DNA of 64,000 bases from Rhypophila decipiens (GCA_033297075.1 MU858119.1:113061-177060), one strand, 5' to 3'; positions 29,095-39,842 are shown, counted from the first letter of the stretch. The notes: a model not told the origin generated them from the letters alone. Numbers and translations are program-made.

Positions 29095-29910
29095 TCAGTC
29101 ATCATCATCCTCGATAATCAAAAGCCCTGGGCCATTTACTACCGGGTCTGCTGTTGTAGCCCTAGTATTCGGTGCCGGGCCGACTGGCGTCCTTGATCTG
29201 TGCTCCTCACCGGCTGTTTTCGTGATAGCCGTTGCCTCGTTGTTGTTGTCGTCAACAATCATTCCATTCTCAACGCCTGCGTCCTCTTGACCACTACCAT
29301 CATGTTTAGCGTCAGCAAAGGCCGTACTACTCGAATCCGCACCACCACCACCACCACGATTCTCACCAGTCCCTGATCCTCCCGCGGGCTTCTCATCCCC
29401 ATTGCTCTGCTGCTTCTTCTCCTCCTTCTCTTTCAACATCTTCCTCCTCTTAGCCGCCTCCTCCGCATTCTTTTTCTTCTTCTCCCTCTTCTCACGATTC
29501 TTCCTCGTCTTCTCCTCGTCCTTGGCCTCCTTCTCCCGTTTGTTCCGCTCAAATTCCTCTCTGGCCTTTTCACGTGCGACCTCCTCGTCCATCAGCCTCA
29601 GCCGCTCGTATTCCCTCCGGCGAGCAGCCTTGTAGACGTGGAATTCACCTGAACCCGCACCCGCCGAGGATCCTTGGACATTGGTTACGATCTCGGGAGG
29701 TGGGGGCAGTTTCTTGCCAGAGGAGGATAGAGAGTCGACCGGGGGAGGGAGTTTAATTTCTTGGGTTGGGTTGGCGAATAAAGAGGATACAGTAGTTGCT
29801 TGGAGGGAGGCTGGGTCGTTGGGGTTGGCGGGCATCTTGCGCTTCTTGAGGGGACGCTGGGAGCGCTTGTCTGCCGAGGTCGGGATAGATTCCGGGCCTG
29901 GGGCTGACAT
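29095..29910 (-). CDS. PRKRIP1-like protein (DUF1168), spliceosome-associated
   Basis: Intronless, 271 aa from the ATG at 29910; the frame stays open further upstream, but those residues do not resemble the family. The head holds a basic stretch SQRPLKKRKMP and FANPTQEIKLPPPV; the family core begins GSGEFHVYKAARRREYERLR (about residues 88-107) and continues as a long charged coiled coil rich in Glu, Lys and Arg. The tail is Gly/Ser-rich, then acidic (IIEDDDD end). Human PRKRIP1 has the same EFHVYR...RRREY core; it was named for binding the kinase PKR and is found in catalytic-step spliceosomes as a long helix. Since fungi lack PKR, a splicing role is the more likely one here, by inference. 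Confidence 0.85.
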   Translation of the reverse strand: MSAPGPESIPTSADKRSQRPLKKRKMPANPNDPASLQATTVSSLFANPTQEIKLPPPVDSLSSSGKKLPPPPEIVTNVQGSSAGAGSGEFHVYKAARRREYERLRLMDEEVAREKAREEFERNKREKEAKDEEKTRKNREKREKKKKNAEEAAKRRKMLKEKEEKKQQSNGDEKPAGGSGTGENRGGGGGADSSSTAFADAKHDGSGQEDAGVENGMIVDDNNNEATAITKTAGEEHRSRTPVGPAPNTRATTADPVVNGPGLLIIEDDDD

Positions 29911-30360
29911 TTTGACGGTATTGACGGGACCGGTTCGTCGTTGGCAGTACTTGTCTTGGCGCGCGGTGAAAATACTACAGTAGTCTGTGATGGCAAGTGT
30001 TCTCTTGGAGGTCGGCTGTGCGTGCGTGCGGTACAGACAGCTCGTGATGGCTGATTGAGAAACGTGATCTCTTTTGCACAGTTCACGACTGACGATGACG
30101 ACACAGGGCGCGCGTAGCGCGAAAGTCGTGCACGTGGAGTCGGCTTTGCAAAGCCAAACCCCAGACCGCGTGATCGCAGAAAAGAATTTCGGCAAATGAG
30201 GTGATGAAAACGGTCAATACCCGCCGTCTCAGGGATGTGCAAACCTTGGCGTATAAGTTTGGATTTGGGTTTACAGGTTGCGGACACCAAGTCACGTGGG
30301 TGTAAAAATGGGTGTGATTTCAGATACCGGATTAAAACCACTGTCTAGTCTTCAATCTAG

Positions 30361-30602
30361 GCATTTATTCGAGCTAGTTAAAGCATTTATTTAAGCTAGT
30401 TAAGGTATTTATTCGAGCTAGTCAAAGTATTTATTTAAGTTATTTAAGGTATTTAGTCGAACTAATTAAGGTATTTATTTAAACTAGTTAAAGTATTTAT
30501 TTAAACTAATTAAAATATTTATTTAAATTAATTAAAGTATTTATTTAAGCTAATTAAGATATTTATTTAAGCTAGTTAGAGTATTTATTTAAGTTAGTTA
30601 AT
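30361..30602. repeat. Tandem array, 11 units of 22 bp
   Basis: Exactly eleven consecutive 22-bp units of the type GTATTTATTTAAGCTAGTTA plus two bases. The first six alternate between a TCGAG/TCGAA form (units 1, 3, 5) and a TTAAG form (units 2, 4, 6), giving a 44-bp higher-order period that fades rightward into nearly pure A+T. About three to four decayed units of the same type continue at roughly 31000-31080, so the array seems to have been split by the insertions at 30611-30921. Confidence 0.9.
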
Positions 30603-30610
30603 ATAAAGAG

Positions 30611-30727
30611 TGTAATAGCAGCGACATACCACACCACTGAGCCACAAACCCACAAAAGGGCATGATTTTAGAACGGAAGAATCCGCTCTAAGATTGATAT
30701 GTATAGTATTGTGACGCGGTCGTGACA
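30611..30727. mobile_element. Solo-LTR-like unit, 117 bp, with AAGAG duplication
   Basis: The unit starts TGTAATAGCAGCGACATACC and ends CGTGACA (TG...CA). AAGAG sits directly outside both ends (30606-30610 and 30728-30732), a perfect 5-bp target duplication as made by retroviral-type integrases. Its first 80 bases share CGACATACCACACCACTG, a GCCACAA word, AAAAGGGCA and AGAACGGAA with the unit at 63523-63665 read in reverse. No internal retrotransposon sequence remains. Confidence 0.8.
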
Positions 30728-30777
30728 AAGAGCATATAAAGAACAACTACTTTATATACCTTTATACATACTATATA

Positions 30778-30921
30778 TGTAACGATCGTGACATACCACA
30801 CCACTACGTAACATAGCCCAAAAGAGCAACTAGACTTGATTGGAAGATCCAATCAAGTAAATGGTATGTATAGTACGTATGAGGGTGTATAGGGTGGTTG
30901 TTCCTCTATACGATCCTCACA
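30778..30921. mobile_element. LTR-like unit, 144 bp, same family
   Basis: Begins TGTAACGATCGTGACATACC, contains CACACCACT and GGTATGTATAGT, and ends TCCTCACA. Length and internal order match the reversed 63523-63665 unit (143 bp). No target duplication is seen. Directly beyond its right end (30922-30950) an inverted fragment of the same family, TTCCGTTCTAGAATTATACT, suggests rearranged copies. Confidence 0.65.
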
Positions 30922-31251
30922 GAAGCTTCCGTTCTAGAATTATACTCTTTTAAGTATATAGTATAATAGTATAGTATATTATAGTTATTATAATTAAGAT
31001 ATTTAATTAAATTAGTTAAGGTATTTATTTAAATTAAATAAAGTATATTTAAATTAGTTAAAGTATTTATTTATAATTAACTTTATAATACTAAAGGCTA
31101 AGACAGTGGTTTTAGCTAGGTATATAGTAGTTTTAGCAGCAGCGATACTAATGACTTTCTTTCTTCTCAACAATGGACAGAGTCTTTTCAGCACTTATTC
31201 AGAATACTAATCGCAGGATTTCACACCCTATTTTTACACCCACGTCCAAGT

Positions 31252-32626
31252 TCGGATCGCGTTCTCGGGGCGGTCTTCTCTCTCACCTTGGGCGGGTCGG
31301 TGTAACTGCCGGTGGGCCCCAGACTTTGGTGTGAATCGTGGGAACCTGATTGGCAGGAGAGGTACCCCTCCTGCCCTCGCAAGCGGCTGCGGCTATTGGC
31401 GCCGCCCCCCAAAAGTTCGGGCTGCTGTCAACGGTCAACCCGACGCTCTGGTGAGGGCCGTATTATCTCTCGACTTTTTTATCCGCACCGGAGCCTGGAT
31501 GTGACGATTGATTCCGAAGGTCGGTAACTTCCTGGACGAGAGGCAGCAACACCCAATGCCAATATTGAGACCCGACCTGTCTGCTCTGGAACCAACATCA
31601 TTTGCAGGAGAAGTGGGAAGATCGGGCTGAGCAAGAGGTGACAAATATATTAATATCAGGGCATCAATGGGTGACTCGGGGTCTCGAAAGCTTAGGCGAC
31701 AAGCGAGAGAAGCCCCTCGGATGTTGGCGGCAGAGCAGGAATACCCAACTTCTAAGATAAGAAGTGACCTCGGGGCCTCCCGTCTCTGAAATGAATCAGA
31801 CTACCTAATTGAAGAAGGGTCTCGAGGGGTTTCGCTCAGTATCATCAAATGTGTAAGTGCAGTGCTGGGTCGCACAACAGGGAGTCAGTACGGCCCGCAG
31901 GCCGAACACTGCAACTGCGCAGCGCCCGAAACATGATACATATTCGGCGGATGCAATCACTCCCAGCAGCAGTCTGTTTTCAGCCTGGTCTGAGATCTTT
32001 GGTTGAATTGCAGCATGGGCAGCGTCTCGCGTGACATGCGCAGTGATCAATGCTACTGCAGAACACCACCAGTGTAACAATTTCTCTGCCGTTGGTCATT
32101 GTTTTGTATTGCTGATTCGCTCTCTGCTTGATCTTCGAAGCAATCGCACCGAGTTGGGTTTTTTCTCGGATCCAAGTTGGGAGATCGCTTGGGGGTTCAT
32201 TCTCTTTCTCATAATCGGATGACAATTTTCTTGTCGAGGTACATGAATGGAGTAAACCGGGAGGCAATTTCTTGGGACCTCTTTCCTCCGACTAGAAACC
32301 GTCAACCGTCTTTTTGCTCTTTAGGACGTTTCATCCCATCACCTTCTAACTCTCCCGCCCCTTCCTCCTGCAAGTAGCACATACGCATAACACTCTACTT
32401 ATGATCCAACCCCCAGTTTTGACCTTTGAACGGTCATTTCCCCACTACCTGCGTCACCATCACTAGAGATCCCTAGTTTCCTTGCACAATACGTATCCCG
32501 CGCTCGAACCCACCGGCCACCAGGTAGCACGTCTGCTTAAATACCTACGTCCCCTCAGCCTATCTGTACACACGATTTTTCCACGTCCTCGAGTAGCATC
32601 GCGTTGCTCATCCATTGGCCGCGATC
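31252..32626. other. Intergenic region upstream of the histidine-phosphatase gene
   Basis: No gene is supported. The segment 31252-31480 is more G+C-rich than its surroundings. The final 300 bases, rich in C and T, probably hold the promoter and leader of the gene starting at 32627. Confidence 0.45.
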
Positions 32627-34549
32627 ATGGGGAAACCAAGGCTTATAATCTTGATCAGGCACGCCCAGTCGGAAGGAAACAGTATGGTCAACCCCTCCAG
32701 ACCCCGCCCCCTCTTGTCGAGAACAAATTCTAACTTTGACCCCGAGATATAGAGAACCGAGATATCCACCAGACCATTCCCGACCATAGAGTAAAGTTGA
32801 CACAAGATGGTTGGCAACAAGCCTACGAGGCCGGTCGCAAGCTACGCGCGATGCTGCGGCCCGACGATACACTACATTTCTTCACGAGTCCCTACCGCCG
32901 CACACGCGAGACGACCGAAGGCATCCTGGCCACTTTGACCAGCAACGAGCCCGAGCCAAGCCCTTTTAAGCGTAATAAGATCAAGGTCTATGAGGAGCCC
33001 CGGCTTCGTGAGCAAGACTTTGGAAACTTCCAGCCCTGTAGTGCCGAGATGGAACGCATGTGGCAGGAGCGCGCCGACTACGGCCACTTCTTTTATCGTA
33101 TACCCAATGGCGAGAGCGCTGCCGATGCCTACGACCGCATCAGTGGCTTCAATGAGAGTCTTTGGAGGCAGTTTGGAGAAGATGATTTCGCCAGTGTTTG
33201 CGTTCTTGGTATGTTGACCACATCCTTGCCTTGGCCTGGTGGAATTCGGACTAATCGACGGTTGCGCAGTTACCCACGGTCTCATGTCTCGTGTTTTCCT
33301 CATGAAGTGGTATCATTTCAGCGTCGAGTATTTCGAAGACCTGCGTAACGTTAATCACTGCGAGTTCTTGATCATGCGCAAGAATGAAGAGAGCGGCAAG
33401 TACCTCCTTCAGAACAAGCTGCGGACCTGGTCAGAGCTCAAGCGTGAGCGACAACAGCTGGCCAAAGAAAAGGGGGCCGATGGGAAGGATGGCCAGGTCA
33501 AGCAGAACGGGACCAGTAAGGACAACTCCAAGCTCGATTGCGCTCCTTTCACCACCGCCCCGGGCGTTTTCTCTTCGGCCCCCGCTGAGAAACCTCGTCG
33601 GTGGGGTGGTTGTCCGAACGGCTGCAACCATGACAAGAACTTCAGGATTCGCCCCGCCCTGGCTGACCTGTTGCAGAGCGACAGCATCATCTCTAGCCAC
33701 GCTCCTAATGGGACGACCAATGTGAAGGATGGCGCAACCAGCGGCTCCGGATCCAGCGCCAGCAGTGCCAAAACCGCAACCCAACAACAGCCAACCACTG
33801 ACAACAGCATAACGACACAAGGGGTATCCAACCCCTCCTTCAATGGCACGGCGAATAGCCAGTCCATTGTCAGCCGTCGGCCTGCCGCTAAGCGATTCCA
33901 GTCTTCAACAAACGGTAGTAGCGAAACGACTGATGGCAAAATCCCAGATTTAGCCTTGAATGGTCCTCAGATTGACGTGACGAAAGCGCGGGAAGAGGTT
34001 GTTTCCAGTCCAGATGGCACCCCCTCGTTTATATCACTCGATGATCGGCTCCGCAACCATCTCAAGTCCCCAAGCGCATTGCCACCATCACCCCGTCCGC
34101 CGCACTACCTCCACGTCGGACGAGACTTTGGCGGAACCTACAGCGGCCATAACAGCGTCGTAGCGAGTGATGCCGACTCCTCCGAAGACGAACGCCATCG
34201 CAGACAGCGGATACTTAGGGAGCCCGTGTTTACCGGCATCAAAGAGGAAAGTGTCGGCTCTAATGGCAATGCCCTCTCACCCAATTTGCTTCCCCACTTC
34301 AACAAGGACCGCGACTCGAGTCGCATGGGGCGCGGGATAAGAGCCAACAGGCTAGGCGATCATCCCCATAACAGCGACTGTGAACACGAGGCCGACGGCG
34401 AGCATGAGGATGGCTCCAGTAGCGGCGTGGACGATGAGGATCACCAAGATGGCGGGAGATTGACCAAGACGCTTACGGACGAGGCGGATGCTGCCCTGCT
34501 GGAGAAGGCCGAAAGGGAAGACCGGAGTATCGAGGGGAGTGTATACTAA
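32627..34549 (+). CDS. Histidine phosphatase (phosphoglycerate mutase superfamily), Det1-like, with long C-terminal tail
   Basis: Exons 32627-32681, 32753-33208 and 33270-34549 give 596 aa. The catalytic core is the first 240 residues or so: LIILIRHAQSEGN carries Arg11-His12 of the phospho-histidine motif (the usual RHG is RHA here), TSPYRRTRETTEGI is the second arginine block, and VTHGLMSRVFL supplies the second catalytic His173. The active site therefore looks complete. This subgroup matches fungal proteins like yeast Det1 (YDR051C), named for a role in sterol transport; the physiological substrate is unknown. From about residue 260 the protein is Ser/Thr/Asn/Asp-rich, with repeats of acidic patches and few hydrophobics, so probably disordered; GGCPNGCNHDKNFRIRP (about 320) is the only ordered-looking element in it. 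The first exon is 55 nt and encodes the catalytic histidine. Confidence 0.9.
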
Positions 34550-35078
34550 TCACGCCCGCATTTTTCATTCAATCTGGACACTGGATGGGCATAGTAAAAC
34601 CTGCGCGATGGTTTGTTTGATTGGATGATTTTATTTATGCGTTCACTTCTTTTGGGCAACGTTTCCTACCCGGGGGAGCCTTGCAACATGCAGTACACAG
34701 TTTGATACCTCTTTTACTTTTTTGCTTTTCTTGTTGTCCATACAGGGCAGCCAATCCTCCATACATTTCCACGCATCATAGCTAGCGGTGCATTTAAAAA
34801 GAGTTTTGGACTGTTCATCAAGTATCAGCGTGATCTCAGTGGCCTGGGATGTTTTTCATCACAACCAGAGCAGCAACGTTGGTATCAATCTGATCATGAC
34901 AGGATTGCAACTATTTAATGATTATTTAGATATTGTATATCGGATTAAAAATTATTCTACAGATCATTCTTTGGATAAGAAGCAAAACCATTTCTGAAAA
35001 TTGATTTCAAGTAATAATTTAGGGTATACACTCATTCAAGTAAATAAAAAAAACTGAATGTTCAAAATCAAAAAGTGC
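34550..35078. other. Intergenic region
   Basis: 3' untranslated region of the phosphatase gene, then A+T-rich DNA up to the tRNA gene. Nothing else is recognised. Confidence 0.5.
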
Positions 35079-35167
35079 TCCCCTCGACCGGAATCGAGCC
35101 GGTGACCTTTCGGTTTATGATTGAGACAATTACAGCCGAACGTGATAGCCAACTACACCACAAGGGG
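35079..35167 (-). tRNA. tRNA-Tyr (anticodon GUA) with intron
   Basis: Read on the minus strand, the acceptor stem CCCCTTG pairs with CGAGGGG, leaving discriminator A; C1-G72 is the eukaryotic tyrosine identity pair. The anticodon stem TTCGG/CCGAA encloses CTGTAA, about 15 nt of intron, then A; the anticodon is GTA. The T arm is ACCGG-CTCGATT-CCGGT. A T5 run about four bases past the 3' end (35070-35074) is a good RNA polymerase III terminator. All nuclear tRNA-Tyr genes have an intron at this place, so the model is as expected. Confidence 0.95.
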
Positions 35168-35508
35168 TTTATTTGATTGGTTATTAGGTATTGTCGGAAT
35201 CCGGGCTGAAGAAGGCAAGACTGGGTGGAATGTTCTCCGCATCAGGAATTGCAGGGGCTTAGGGGGTTGCCGGGAGAGCACCACGCAGATTTCCTACCTC
35301 TAGTCTGGGTACTCACCCGAGTAAACAAGTCATAGTCAGTCTATATATAACTAGCCAACTTGATATAACTGCTCATAATAATATAAGCGAGGGGGTATTT
35401 AAGATGGGGTTAGAGGATCTATTGTAGAAAGAAAAATTAAAGGAAGCAAGGCAAACAAATATTACAAAAAAATGATGATGCCCTTTATAAGGGATTGGAA
35501 GGAATAGA

Positions 35509-35625
35509 TGGACGAGCTGGGAATCGAACCCAGGACCTTTCGCAGGAATTCTTCTATATAATCCCCTAGGATGGGAAAGGAAAGAAGCTGCTAAGCGAAC
35601 GCTCTACCAACTGAGCCACACGCCC
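35509..35625 (-). tRNA. tRNA-Ala (anticodon AGC) with 44-nt intron
   Basis: On the minus strand GGGCGTG faces CTCGTCC, including the G3-U70 pair that marks alanine tRNAs, with discriminator A. The D arm has GCTCAGTTGGTAGAGC and the T arm CTGGG-TTCGATT-CCCAG. The anticodon stem TTCGC/GCGAA encloses TTAGCA, then about 44 nt of intron, then T; the anticodon is AGC. Removing the intron leaves 73 nt. A T-rich run follows about 35 nt past the 3' end. Confidence 0.94.
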
Positions 35626-38432
35626 TTGTTACTACTGGCCGGGCCGTTGTTGGCTTTTAACGACGGGATTCTCCTTTTCTTCTTGTGGGATTCGTGGGAT
35701 TCGTGGCTGGGGAATATGAAGGTACGGTGTAGGATATAGTGGGTATATGGGCGGAGGATGTGGAGCCGGGAATGAGAGAATATCGCGGGCTTGAGTCGTG
35801 GACTCGTGGTGTTTTAAGTTTCCACAGCACGAAGAGCGCGGACACGCGTACTCAGGTACCGGGCGTGAAGCGACCACAGACACGGTCGACACGGAACGTC
35901 CCCCGAAAGTATCAACAGCTCTTTCCGGTTGTTTGCTCAGGCTGAAAGCCGATAGAACCATCATGATGTTTTATTTCATCTTGAGCTGCGATGAAGGAAG
36001 AACAAAGTTCGGAGTTAGTAACAGCCCAACCTTTCACAACCGGAACTAAGATCGAACCACACCCTGGACCGAAATCCAAGCCTCCTACCACATCGCGTAT
36101 CAACTACCGAACACCAGAACACCGGAGCACGGCAGGATGACTCGAACACATGACATGCTGAAATACCGAGCAGAGACATGAGAGGTCGGAAGATGAGACA
36201 AGACATCTACAGCAAAACAGAGAAGTTGAGGGTTCTCGGTAAACTAGAAGCGGCTTAGATGCCGGCGTCGTACAAAGGGATCCCCAAACATGAATCTCGC
36301 TGGATATAGGGGACGCAAGGGCACAGAGAAAGACAGAATGACAGCTCGAGACATCACTAGGGAGGAAAGACACGGAGATAGATGGATATATGATCGGACA
36401 GAAGGCTGACTCGGTACTGACGTACGTTCCTAGCTCGGCCTTCGGATCCATCAGCGAGCAGTTGTTTACTGCATGCGAGCTATTGCTGTCTCTGCTATGA
36501 AGACAGTCGACGTGTTGATAGTGTTTATACTCGACATGGGATGCCAAGCAAAAGCTCTCCTATGTCCATCAAGATGGCCTAATAACAGTTTGGGAGGAGA
36601 ACGTATGAACAAGGTGACAGCCCCTTTGCGGCCAGCCAGGCTGGTTCCGTCGAGAACAGGAATCAGCAGGTCATTCAACTCAAGATATCTTGGTGAACAT
36701 CGGGGTGTTGATGGATGGAGTGGAGTACGGAGTAACTGGTCCTGTCCTATTAACATTCCCCTCATCTCTCAAGGTGACATTGTAAATATCCACACTCACC
36801 TCGGCAACAACCACCTTGAAGGGACCACTCACCAACAGCCACAAGCATGATCGCCATGACAATCCCCTTTTGTTACCTAACATCTGGCACGGCTGCATCC
36901 AGGCCAGGCGTACCGGTAGGTCGATTGGGGCACTGAGGATAGGAAACAAGACGGAGCTAAGGCACTCTCTCCTGCTGTGCTCCATGAAAATGTCCCATCC
37001 ACCACCTCGATGATGCCCACCTTGGCTTGATATGAAGACACCATCAAGAGTTTCCCTAGTCAGCTGCATGCTCATCTCCCAGTGGTACCTTCAGAACGAG
37101 CACCTGATTAATTGGTCGAGAGACCGGGTCGGCCAATCAAGCTCCCAGGAAGGGTATCAATGCAGGCCTCATTATCCTGTTCCTGTCTATCAGGGTAGTC
37201 ATGGGCCTGCGCACTAGTAGTTTGAAGGGTACCCCCCGTATTGTCTGCTCTGGCAGTTACAGCAACGACAAGCAAATTGAGAACGAGGGGTGTCTATCTA
37301 GTAGGGTCCAAGCCAGGGCAGGTGTTGTTGCAGCCAAGGGGGAGTGTACACCAGCCATCGCATCGACATTTCTCTCTCGCGGATGCTTTATCATTCGTGG
37401 CCTTCCCTCTTTGTGAGGATACCTGCCCATGGCAAACAGAAATCCATCGCGCGCAAAAGGTCCCTAAGTCCTAAGATATGCAGGCTCTTGGTCTTCGTGT
37501 CTCACATTCCGTGCAACAAGGAGCCACGGACAGATCGACAGCTCGTGGAGACCGATAGCCGTCTCGCCACCACACATAGGATGCATTTGGGACTGGAACT
37601 TCCAGCCCAGCCAGCTGGCATCCGAGGCGCGGAACAAACTACCGTCCGCCGCCCTCTTGCAGCAGAGCTACAAGCTCCGAAAGGCTGGATACCCGTGGGA
37701 GACGGTGATGGGAATGGGCATGTGGGATGAAAGTCGCAGACGCAGAGAGTCCGGGCCCTACCGAGAGCCAATTATGGACGAGGGGGTTGTGGTGGTGATC
37801 TTCTGGACAAGACAGACCACTTGGCCCTGCCTGCTAGATAATCTTTGAGAGGAGGCGTCGTAGGGTTGATCTCGAAGGGATCACCACCTCGCCAACTGAC
37901 AATGTGGTGCCCCCATGTGTTGCCCTCTCCACGATGCATGCGGAAAGATGATCGCAGTACGTAGGCCTCCTTCTCCCGAGGGCAAAAAGACACCCTGATC
38001 CCTATTTGGGCAAGCCGGGTCAAGATCGGTTCGATCTGTAAGTGGTGGGCTAGTTTATCGAGCGACATTGGCAGGAGCTAAAGGCGTTGCAGCAGAGAGC
38101 CACACTGCTCTTGGGAGTGCTGGAAGGAAAGCCGTGGGCGAGTTGGAGGTCATCACCATGCACGCCGTCCTGCACCTCTCACGGGTTAGCTGCATGTCTG
38201 AGTTAATGTAAGCATGTGGGTGCATCGAGGGAGTCTTTTGGAGGGTGGTGCTTGCGTGTGTGACACATGGGAAAGTTGGGGTGGCGAATGGAGAAGAGAA
38301 TTCGATTCGGAGCTAGAGATGCAGGAAGTCGTGGGTGGCAGAAGAAAGACGTGAGAGATAGGAGCAACTTGCTGCCATTCCCATCTCTGAGTAGTTAACA
38401 TCTCTCCGAGATCAAATGTAGAAGGAGGCAAG

Positions 38433-39347
38433 TCTCCCCTCGGCGTTGTCTAGGGGGGGTGCTCTAATTATATATATCCCTGCCTCTTAGTCTTCTAATT
38501 TTTCTTGTATTTAATATATAATTCTAGAAATCTCTCCCTTAGTTTAATTAACTATCCTTTAATTTACTTATATTTTATTATAAAGCCCTAAAACTCCTTA
38601 TCTTTCTCTTCTAAAAGTTAGATTTCTTTTTAATATTCTTACTCTCTAAAAGTCTTATATCTAAATATTAAGACTTAATAATTATTATTTAATAATAAGT
38701 ATATAGTTTATACTATTTTAGTAAAAGTTAAAGATATTATTAGTAGTTTTAATAGTAATTTAGTTATAAATTTAGCTTTATATTTAATAATTAGTAGTTT
38801 TATACTATCCTCTACTTAAGTTTTTTATTTATATAGTATTATTCTATAAGACTATTAACTAAGTATATCTCTTAAATAAAAATACTCTATACTTTAATTT
38901 TTTATTCTTATTAATTAAGTTTTATATTTATATATATAGTTATTAATAAATAAAAATATAATTAAGTTTAGAAAATTCTAAACTTATACATCTACTTCTT
39001 TTAATAAAGTTTAGAATTTTTAAAATTAAAATAGTGTCACGGCGAGCCGTGATAACACAAGCGATAGTGCCCTATGGAAAGTGCTATATAACACACAATT
39101 CTAAGGCTAGCTTGCAGCTTAGAATTTGGCATCCTTTTTAAGGAGGTTTGGCCTAGTGGTGTGGTTCTAGATTCCCAAATCGTCACAAATAGCTAGTACT
39201 TTATTAGTCTATAACTCTTATTAGTATAGTTATTTAACATTAAATTCGGTAACGTTAGTAATATATTAGTTTTATATTATACTTTGTTCTAGTATTAGTA
39301 TCTAGTGCTACTATTGTTTTAACTTTTCTTTTCTAGCCACTTTATAT
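38433..39347. mobile_element. A+T-rich 915-bp insertion between 16-bp direct repeats
   Basis: TGTAGAAGGAGGCAAG occurs at 38417-38432 and again at 39348-39363, exactly flanking a block that is almost pure A+T between about 38460 and 39350. A long direct repeat of this kind is typical of target-primed (LINE-type) insertion; the content is too decayed, RIP-like, to show any reverse transcriptase. A solo LTR is nested inside at 39035-39187. Confidence 0.65.
39035..39187. mobile_element. Solo LTR, 153 bp, with AATAG duplication
   Basis: Starts TGTCACGGCGAGCCGTGATA and ends TCGTCACA (TG...CA). AATAG flanks both ends directly (39030-39034 and 39188-39192), a perfect 5-bp duplication. Read in reverse it opens TGTGACGATTTGGGAATCTA, followed by ACCACACCACTAGGCC, and so resembles the family at 30611, 30778 and 63523. 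It is less A+T-rich than the block around it, so it probably inserted after that block had decayed. Confidence 0.8.
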
Positions 39348-39842
39348 TGTAGAAGGAGGCAAGCGACAGCAAGCTGCAGTTCCGGGATGACAAGTCTCCA
39401 AGTCTCGAACCAAGGGCCCTCCATCTATCGGGACTAGGTGGTTCTTGCCTCAAAGATGCCCTTTATCGTGCGCAAGAAAGGCCTCATCAGGAGGAACGCA
39501 CCTGCCTCCCAAGTCGAGACAGCGTGGGGAAGGAGAGGAGCCATCCCCCCGCAATTCACACCCCAGTCGGCAGTCATATAAATCTCGAACTGAATCGATT
39601 CATTCGCTGTTTCCATGTTTGGGGGTCCTTGGGTTTCCAACCAGGTCCGTCCGTGACGTTCCTTCCTTGGTCCGGACAGCCAAGGACGATACCGTAGGCC
39701 ACCACTGGCACATTTCATATAACATTGCCTTATGTAATTGCTAACGTCACTTTGAACCTCGAGATGGCTCCTCGGTGTTCAACACGGGACGTGGCCTGCA
39801 TAACCCCATGTGACCTGGAGGATGACATGCGTTAACAATCAC

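Larger units (their letters stand above)
30292..31245. mobile_element. 954-bp terminal-inverted-repeat element with nested array and LTRs
   Basis: The left end (ACGTGGGTGTAAAAAT, then GGGTGTGA, from 30293) is matched in inverse at the right end (31221-31245) with one extra A. CCAAGT lies directly outside both ends (30286-30291 and 31246-31251), a perfect 6-bp target duplication. A second inverted pair, TAAAACCACTGTCT, lies at 30333-30346 and 31101-31114. Between them are a 22-bp tandem array and LTR-like insertions. There is no coding capacity. A duplication of 6-8 bp would fit hAT- or Mutator-like superfamilies, but I cannot assign it. Confidence 0.8.

Noticed and set aside
30361..30602. CRISPR array
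   Set aside because: Units are contiguous with no unique spacers, and the genome is eukaryotic; it is a plain tandem repeat.
30773..30926. Target duplication for the LTR-like unit at 30778
   Set aside because: The flanking pentamers ATATA and GAAGC do not match, so no insertion boundary is claimed for this copy.
39120..39187. tRNA-like sequence (GGCCTAGTGGTGTGGTTCTA)
   Set aside because: It resembles a tRNA D arm, but no anticodon or T arm follows, and it lies inside the solo LTR at 39035-39187.
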